Source: Actinokineospora inagensis DSM 44258 (lineage in GTDB: Bacteria; Actinomycetota; Actinomycetes; Mycobacteriales; Pseudonocardiaceae). From it: 64,000 nucleotides of DNA. Both the position numbers and the translations under genes were made by a program. Location of the stretch: positions 359,086-423,085 of the forward strand of contig NZ_KI519516.1 of the NCBI RefSeq assembly GCF_000482865.1. The letters run 5' to 3'. How positions within the stretch are numbered: position 1 is the stretch's first letter; each line of letters starts with the position of its first letter. Positions 59,580 to 64,000 of this stretch are shown here, piece by piece. The notes beneath the pieces were generated by a model. It saw nothing but the letters and a program-made list of their open reading frames with translations, had not been told where the DNA came from and did not search any database.

Positions 59580-59990
59580 TCACCCGGCCAGGTGGCTCAA
59601 CCGCACCCGGCGCACCGGGTTGTCCACATTGGTGTCCACCAGGCAGATCGACTGCCAGGTGCCGAGCGTCATCTGTCCATTGAGGACCGGAATGCTCGCG
59701 TACGGCGGGAGGAACGCGGGCAGCACGTGGTCACGGCCGTGCCCCGGCGTGCCGTGCCGGTGCCGCCACCGGAAATCCCGGGGCAGCACCTCGCGCAACA
59801 CGGCCAACAGGTCGTCGTCGCTACCTGCGCCGGTCTCCAAGACCACCACTCCGGCGGTCGCGTGCGGGACCCACACGTGCAGCAGGCCGTCCACCGCACC
59901 CGCCTCCACCAGGAACTCGGCGCAGGCCCCGGTCAGGTCGTGCACCACCTCGCGGTCGTCGGTGCGGATCTCGATCTCCTCGCTGTACAC
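59580..59990 (-). CDS. YjbQ-family (UPF0047) protein
   Basis: This 136-residue protein of the YjbQ family has GLLHVWVPHATAGVVVLETG, LPRDFRWRHRHGTPGHGRDH and LNGQMTLGTWQSICLVDTN. The clustered His residues form the conserved metal-like site, and GTWQ.I..VDTD near the end is the family signature (here VDTN). Members have weak thiamin phosphate synthase activity in vitro, with unclear biological role. The GTG at 59988-59990 gives the usual N-terminus (YSEEIEIRT). It is divergent to an aminotransferase gene, 55 nt away. Confidence 0.92.
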   Translation of the reverse strand: MYSEEIEIRTDDREVVHDLTGACAEFLVEAGAVDGLLHVWVPHATAGVVVLETGAGSDDDLLAVLREVLPRDFRWRHRHGTPGHGRDHVLPAFLPPYASIPVLNGQMTLGTWQSICLVDTNVDNPVRRVRLSHLAG

Positions 59991-60045
59991 CGGCCCACCG
60001 TACGGCCCCTGCCCCGTCCGGACCGGTCTCCGTACAGTCGAGTCC

Positions 60046-61068
60046 GTGCGCACCTGGTCCGGAGAGCCGTTCGACGTCCCGCCCGGTTACCTCAACACCC
60101 CCGGCATCGGGGTCCCACCGGTGCGCGCCGCCGACGCCGTGGCCACCACCGTCGACCGGTGGCGGCGCGGCCAGACCTCCGCGGTCGAGTTCGACGCCCC
60201 GCTCACCGCCGCCCGCGCCGCCTGGGCCGCGCTCGTCGGCGTCGACCCCAGCCGGGTCGCCGTCGGCGCCACCGTGTCGCAGTTGCTCGCCAACGTCGCC
60301 TCGGCGGTCCCGGACGGCACCCGGGTGCTGGCCGTGCGCGGCGAGTTCACCAGCGTGACCTTCCCGTTCGCCGCCCAGGCCGACCGCGGGGTGACCGTCA
60401 CCGAGACCGACCCCGCTGATCTCGTCGACCGCGCCCCGGACTTCGACCTGGTCGCCGTCAGCGTGGCGCAGTCCGCCGACGGGACGGTCGCCGACCTCGC
60501 CGGGCTGCGCGCCGCCGGGACCAGGGTGCTGCTCGACGTCAGCCAGTCCCTCGGCTGGCTGCCCGCCGACCTCGGCTGGGCCGACTGGGTCGTCGGCGCG
60601 GGCTACAAGTGGCTGATGACCCCGCGCGGCGCGTCCTGGCTCGCCGTCCGCCCAGCCGCCCGCGAGTGGACCCGCCCGGTCGCCGCGGGCTGGTACGCCG
60701 CCCACGCCCCGTGGGACAGCGTCTACGGCCTGCCGCCGCTGCTCGCCGAGGACGCCCGCGAGTACGACCTCAGCCCGGTCTGGTTCGCCCAGGTCGGCGC
60801 CGCCGCCGTGCTGCCTTGGCTCGCCACCCTCGACATCGCCGCCGTCCGCGACCACGTCGTCGGTCTCGCCGACGACCTCCTCGCCCGGCTCGACCTGCCG
60901 CCGCGCGGCTCCGCGATCGTCGCCGTCGACCGACCCGACGCCGCCGACCGGCTCACCGCCGCCGGGGTCCGCTGCTCCGTGCGCGCGGGCCGCGCCCGCC
61001 TCGGCTTCCACCTCTACAACACGACCGAGGACGTCGACATCGCCGCCCGTGCGTTGCGCGGCCGGTAA
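60046..61068 (+). CDS. class V aminotransferase (PLP-dependent, cysteine desulfurase-like fold)
   Basis: This 340-residue PLP enzyme of aminotransferase class V has GYLNTPGIGVPPVRAADAVA at the start and VAVGATVSQLLANVASAVP (phosphate-binding region). DVSQSLGWLPADL carries the PLP Asp, and the Schiff-base Lys is in VVGAGYKWLMTPRGASWLAV (near 190). It lacks the active-site Cys loop of IscS/SufS desulfurases in a recognisable form, so an aminotransferase or lyase such as a kynureninase-like enzyme is more likely. The GTG at 60046 is chosen by homology at the N-terminus. Confidence 0.88.
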   Translation: MRTWSGEPFDVPPGYLNTPGIGVPPVRAADAVATTVDRWRRGQTSAVEFDAPLTAARAAWAALVGVDPSRVAVGATVSQLLANVASAVPDGTRVLAVRGEFTSVTFPFAAQADRGVTVTETDPADLVDRAPDFDLVAVSVAQSADGTVADLAGLRAAGTRVLLDVSQSLGWLPADLGWADWVVGAGYKWLMTPRGASWLAVRPAAREWTRPVAAGWYAAHAPWDSVYGLPPLLAEDAREYDLSPVWFAQVGAAAVLPWLATLDIAAVRDHVVGLADDLLARLDLPPRGSAIVAVDRPDAADRLTAAGVRCSVRAGRARLGFHLYNTTEDVDIAARALRGR

Positions 61069-61140
61069 CGGGACGAATCTCCGCTGGGAATGACTGGGTC
61101 GAATGACACTCACCGGGGACACCAACTACTGTGGGCGTTC

Positions 61141-61908
61141 GTGTCGGACCCCCAGCGCCCCGGACCGCCTTGGCCTCCCGAGCACCACAACCGCTCCGGT
61201 GAGACCGAGTGGATCCCGCGCGTGCACGGCGGCAGACCCCCGGACGAGCCGTTCCGGTTCGAGGAACCACCACCGGCGCCGCCCGGTAACCCGGCGCTGA
61301 CCTGGGTGTTCCGCATCGCCGGGCTGGTCGCCGTCGCGGTCGTGTCCGGCCTGGTCTTCTGGTACGTCACCGACGGGTCCACGGCCAAGCCAAGCCAGCC
61401 CGCCGAGACCAGCCAGCCCCGCGCCGCGGGCCTCTACGACTACCAAGCGCATCCCAAGGTCCCCACCCCGCGGGTGGACAGCGACTGCGCCCAGCACGCC
61501 TACGGCCAGACCAAGACCCTGCTGGGCAAACCCGGCGAGTGCCGTCGGGTCACCCAGGCGCTGTTCACCGCCGACGTCAAGGGCCGTACCGCGCTGGTCG
61601 CCGTGTCCGTCGTCCGGATGGGTGACGCCGCCAAGGCGGAGGACCTGCGCAAGCTCACCGACACCGATCAGACCGGCAACGTCGACGACCTCGTCCGCGA
61701 GGGCGTGGTGAAGGTGCCGCCGCTGAAGTCGGTCAGCAACGGCTACGACTCCCAGGTCAACGGGGACGCCGTGGTCATCGTCGAGGCCGACTTCGCCCCG
61801 GTCGACGGCAAGGCCGTCGGCACCAAGGCGGACAAGAACCTGCTCGACGGCGTGTGCTCGGACGCGCTGCGGCTCGGCGCCCAGATCGACCCCGGCCAGG
61901 GCAACTGA
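61141..61908 (+). CDS. hypothetical membrane-anchored protein
   Basis: This 255-residue protein has a Pro-rich cytosolic N-terminus (PQRPGPPWPPEHHNRSGETE), one membrane helix (FRIAGLVAVAVVSGLVFWYV, about 61-80) and an extracytoplasmic domain. The domain contains DSDCAQHAYGQTKTLLGKPG, ECRRVTQALFTAD and LLDGVCSDALRLG, with three Cys. The layout resembles the two genes at 57981-59530 (short tail, helix, small Cys-containing domain), but clear sequence identity is not visible. The GTG at 61141 has no strong ribosome site. The function is unknown. Confidence 0.78.
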   Translation: MSDPQRPGPPWPPEHHNRSGETEWIPRVHGGRPPDEPFRFEEPPPAPPGNPALTWVFRIAGLVAVAVVSGLVFWYVTDGSTAKPSQPAETSQPRAAGLYDYQAHPKVPTPRVDSDCAQHAYGQTKTLLGKPGECRRVTQALFTADVKGRTALVAVSVVRMGDAAKAEDLRKLTDTDQTGNVDDLVREGVVKVPPLKSVSNGYDSQVNGDAVVIVEADFAPVDGKAVGTKADKNLLDGVCSDALRLGAQIDPGQGN

Positions 61909-61910
61909 CC

Positions 61911-61940
61911 CACGTCGCCCGATCGGGCGATGTCGACGTG
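61911..61940 (+). terminator. palindromic hairpin after membrane-protein gene
   Basis: The 16-bp perfect palindrome TCGCCCGATCGGGCGA (61915-61930) lies 6 nt after the stop, inside a wider CACG..CGTG frame. It could terminate the upstream transcript before the chemoreceptor promoter, or act as a protein site. Confidence 0.5.
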
Positions 61941-61950
61941 ACGCGAAACT

Positions 61951-61978
61951 CTCAGCCCGGCCCCGTCGTTCCCGATAA
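61951..61978 (+). promoter_or_regulatory. sigma-28 (FliA/WhiG)-type promoter of chemoreceptor gene
   Basis: CTCA (61951-61954), a 16-nt spacer, then CCCGATAA (61971-61978) closely fits the motility/WhiG-class consensus (CTCA or TAAA, N15-16, GCCGATAA). Transcription would start near 61985, giving a leader of about 75 nt before the ATG at 62060. The target, a methyl-accepting chemotaxis protein, is the kind of gene this sigma class controls. Confidence 0.75.
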
Positions 61979-62059
61979 CCACTCCTGAGGGCGCCACCGA
62001 CGGTCGGTGGTCCGTGGAACCGCGTGGTTCGTCCGCGCACCGGACAGGAGAGCTCCGCA

Positions 62060-63655
62060 ATGGCCGATTCAGTGTCTGGCAACCTGTTGCGCCGCAGCCT
62101 CGGCGCCCGTGTCATCGCCGCGTTCCTGGTGCTCGCCGTGGTGGTCATCGGGCTGGGCGTGTTCGGCATCGTGCAGCAGACCGACCTGCGGGACCGGGCG
62201 AACTCGATCTCCGAGGACACCATCACGCCGCTGCTCGACATCAAGACCACCCAGACCACCAACCTCACCGCGCTGCTGACCGACGTGGTCATGGAGACGG
62301 TGAAGGACCCGGCCGCGCTCAAGAGCCTCGCCGCGGGCCGCGACGACTACCTCAAGCAGGCCGACGCCGGGTTCGCCAAGCTGGCCACCAGCATCCCGGC
62401 CTACCTGCAGCCGCAGTTGGCGCAGCTCGTCTCGGACAACCAGACCTTCTGGACCGCCCACCACGCCCGCCGCGCCGCCACCGCCGCCGGTGACACCGTC
62501 AACGAGGCCAAGTACAACGCCCAGGCCCAGGCCGACCTGCCCAAGGTCAGCGACGGTTTCGCCAAGCTCACCCAGGCGCTCACCGACTACGCCGCCCAGC
62601 AGCGCCAGACCATCTCCGACGCCACCGCCACCGCCCGCTGGCTGACCATCGTGGTCATCGCGGTCAGCGTGCTGCTCGCCGTCGGCCTCGGCGTGCTGGT
62701 CACCCGCAGCATCCGCCGCCCGGTGCGCGACCTGCGCGAGTACGCCAACCGGGTCGCCGCCGGTGACCTCACCCAGGCGCTGCCGGTCCGCTCGCACGAC
62801 GAGATCGGCCAGATGGGCACCGCGCTGCACCACGCCGTCAACGAGATCCGCTCGGTCGTCTCCGACGTCGCCGAGTCCGCCTCCGGCCTCGCCTCCTCCG
62901 CCGACGTCCTGGCCAGCAACAACGGCCGCCTGACCGACGCGGCGGGCTCCACATCGCACCGCGCCGGTGAGGTCTCCACCGCCGCCGGTCGCGTCTCCGA
63001 AAGCGTCGGCCACGTCTCCGCCGCCGCCGACCAACTCGGCGCCTCCATCCGCGAGATCGCCGCCAACACCTCCGAGGCCGCCAAGGTCGGCGCCGAGGCC
63101 ACCGCCACCGCCCAGCACACCAACGACATCATCACCCGCCTCGGCTCCTCGTCCGCCGAAATCGGCGACGTCCTCAAGACCATCCGCTCGATCGCCGAAC
63201 AGACCAACCTGCTGGCCCTCAACGCCACCATCGAAGCCGCCCGAGCGGGCGACGCGGGCAAGGGCTTCGCGGTCGTCGCGGGCGAGGTCAAGGACCTCGC
63301 CCAGGAAACCGCCTCCGCCACCGAAGACATCGGCCACCGCGTCGCCGCCATCCAGAACGACACCGAAGCCGCCGTCGCCGCGATCGGCCAAATCGTCCAG
63401 GTCATCGACCGCGTCAACCAGTTCCAATCCGCCATCGCCGCTTCCGTCGAAGAACAGTCCGCCACCTCCGACGAAGTCAGCCGCAGCGTGTCCGAAGCAG
63501 CCAACGGCACCAACGCCATCGCCACCGCCATCACCGAGGTCGCAGGCGCCGCCGACGAAACCTCCCGAGGCGTCACCGAGGCCGAACAAGCCACCACCGA
63601 ACTCACCCGCCTCAGCGCCCGCCTCCAGGAAATGGTCACCCGATTCCAGTACTGA
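62060..63655 (+). CDS. methyl-accepting chemotaxis protein
   Basis: This 531-residue chemoreceptor has TM1 ([20 protein letters not shown], about 18-38) and a four-helix-bundle sensor domain of about 150 residues. TM2 ([20 protein letters not shown], about 194-214), a HAMP domain ([20 protein letters not shown]) and a long cytoplasmic coiled coil follow. The hairpin tip [35 protein letters not shown] contacts CheA/CheW. The ATG at 62060 follows ACAGGAGAG. No other chemotaxis genes lie nearby, so it signals to an array encoded elsewhere. The ligand is unknown. Confidence 0.95.
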   Translation: MADSVSGNLLRRSLGARVIAAFLVLAVVVIGLGVFGIVQQTDLRDRANSISEDTITPLLDIKTTQTTNLTALLTDVVMETVKDPAALKSLAAGRDDYLKQADAGFAKLATSIPAYLQPQLAQLVSDNQTFWTAHHARRAATAAGDTVNEAKYNAQAQADLPKVSDGFAKLTQALTDYAAQQRQTISDATATARWLTIVVIAVSVLLAVGLGVLVTRSIRRPVRDLREYANRVAAGDLTQALPVRSHDEIGQMGTALHHAVNEIRSVVSDVAESASGLASSADVLASNNGRLTDAAGSTSHRAGEVSTAAGRVSESVGHVSAAADQLGASIREIAANTSEAAKVGAEATATAQHTNDIITRLGSSSAEIGDVLKTIRSIAEQTNLLALNATIEAARAGDAGKGFAVVAGEVKDLAQETASATEDIGHRVAAIQNDTEAAVAAIGQIVQVIDRVNQFQSAIAASVEEQSATSDEVSRSVSEAANGTNAIATAITEVAGAADETSRGVTEAEQATTELTRLSARLQEMVTRFQY

Positions 63656-63683
63656 CCGCTCCAGTACGGGATTAGGGTCCGGT

Positions 63684-63720
63684 AAACCGGGTAGGACTCC
63701 CCCAGAGTCCTACCCGGTTT
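63684..63720 (+). terminator. hairpin terminator after chemoreceptor gene
   Basis: A perfect 16-bp stem, AAACCGGGTAGGACTC (63684-63699) with GAGTCCTACCCGGTTT (63705-63720), has a 5-nt loop and lies 28 nt after the stop. CCATTTCC follows. Confidence 0.9.
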
Positions 63721-63769
63721 CCATTTCCCACCCCAACCACACGGCCCCTCAACAACGCAAGCTTGCACC

Positions 63770-63925
63770 GTGCCCCCCAAAAAAAACGAAACCCACGCCC
63801 TATCGACGAAGCGCCACACCCGCACCGCGCACCCAAAAAAGAACCCCCCGCCTCATCGACGAAGGCCGCCAGCCTGCGCCGCGCGCCTCGAAACCCGCCG
63901 ATACCAACTGCCCGTTGTGGTGAAG
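63770..63925 (+). repeat. interspersed repeat, copy B
   Basis: This copy has the same architecture and orientation as the repeat at 2385-2545. CGACGAAGCGCCACA lies at 63804-63818, with a decayed second copy near 63858-63872. Each is associated with an A-run flanked by C-runs. The conserved terminal segment is at 63875-63923 (TGCGCCGCGCGCCTCG to GTTGTGGTG). Between copies A and B the terminal 50 bp match at 45 positions by eye. It lies in the 345-bp gene-free end of the window. Confidence 0.75.
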
Positions 63926-63962
63926 TTGTTTTGTTTGGGGGGAGCGGTGGCCTAAGCCGGCT

Positions 63963-64000
63963 GGCGGGTAAGGCCACGCTTTCCAGTGGCCCCGCCTTTT
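63963..64000 (+). terminator. terminator-like hairpin at right edge
   Basis: GGCGG..GGCCAC (63963-63977) pairs in two blocks with GTGGCC-CCGCC (63986-63996), and TTTT ends the window. It could terminate a + strand transcript or be part of a structured RNA cut by the edge. No gene is visible between it and the chemoreceptor terminator. Confidence 0.4.

Noticed and set aside
61909..62059. Cyclic-di-GMP riboswitch in the chemoreceptor leader
   Set aside because: The conserved GEMM segments are absent. A sigma-28-type promoter explains the conserved-looking bases.

Overview
The window is high-GC actinobacterial chromosome. The central gene order (thrS, HIT protein, pgsA, PIM acyltransferase, pimA, membrane Nudix protein, pdxS, pdxT, yebC-type gene, ruvC, ruvA, ruvB, yajC, secD, secF, apt, relA, cyclophilin, metallo-beta-lactamase-fold protein, Rv2578c-type radical SAM) follows the Mycobacterium tuberculosis Rv2614c-Rv2578c block. 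Phosphatidylinositol mannoside genes, the DUF397/XRE pair, frequent GTG and TTG starts, TANNNT -10 elements and a WhiG/FliA-type promoter on a chemoreceptor gene point to a Pseudonocardiales-like, probably sporulating and possibly motile organism of the Actinokineospora/Actinosynnema/Saccharothrix kind. The assignment below order level is inference.

Left part (1-15.4 kb): accessory and regulatory genes. A DUF397 protein (cut by the left edge) and its XRE partner stand divergent to a DUF574-type methyltransferase. Next is 1.8 kb of non-coding, repeat-packed DNA (2318-4150). It holds a repeat shared with the far end of the window, three copies of a roughly 110-155 bp element with paired TGTGGA(C/T)A boxes, and tandem arrays. 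Two XRE regulators of the MmyB-ligand-domain type each stand divergent to redox genes (aldo/keto reductase-CMD-MFS; an SDR). Then come a LuxR-type regulator, an MHS-family transporter divergent to a RutE-like nitroreductase, and a divergent pair of a secreted LVIVD-repeat protein and a DUF305 lipoprotein.

Middle (15.4-46 kb): the conserved core. It contains thrS, a HIT phosphorylase, the PIM pathway operon (pgsA-patA-pimA-Nudix, with GTGA overlaps), an EF-G paralogue with degenerate GTPase motifs, and PLP synthase genes pdxS and pdxT separated by an azlCD exporter with its own XRE-cupin regulator. The SOS-type ruvCAB operon (LexA-like box upstream), the Sec accessory genes yajC-secD-secF, apt and bifunctional relA follow. 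A YceI/MarR pair shares twin TTGA-N4-TCAA operators.

Right part (46-64 kb): an Rv2578c-type radical SAM gene carries a 294-residue LAGLIDADG intein placed at the third Cys of its Fe-S motif and has a perfect actinobacterial LexA box at its start. Downstream are an IS3-type transposase remnant, YaaA, a RIO-type kinase, a DEAD-box helicase with an Arg/Asp/Gly-rich repeat tail, a YCII protein, a VOC protein, mtnA, proS, a HAD phosphatase, membrane-anchored proteins of unknown function, YjbQ, a class V aminotransferase, and a methyl-accepting chemotaxis protein behind a sigma-28-like promoter. The window ends in a second copy of the interspersed repeat and a terminator-like hairpin.

Most operons are bounded by long perfect hairpins with little or no U-tract, typical of high-GC actinobacteria. 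I saw no tRNA, rRNA or CRISPR array. All function calls come from motif and family recognition by eye; no searches were run.
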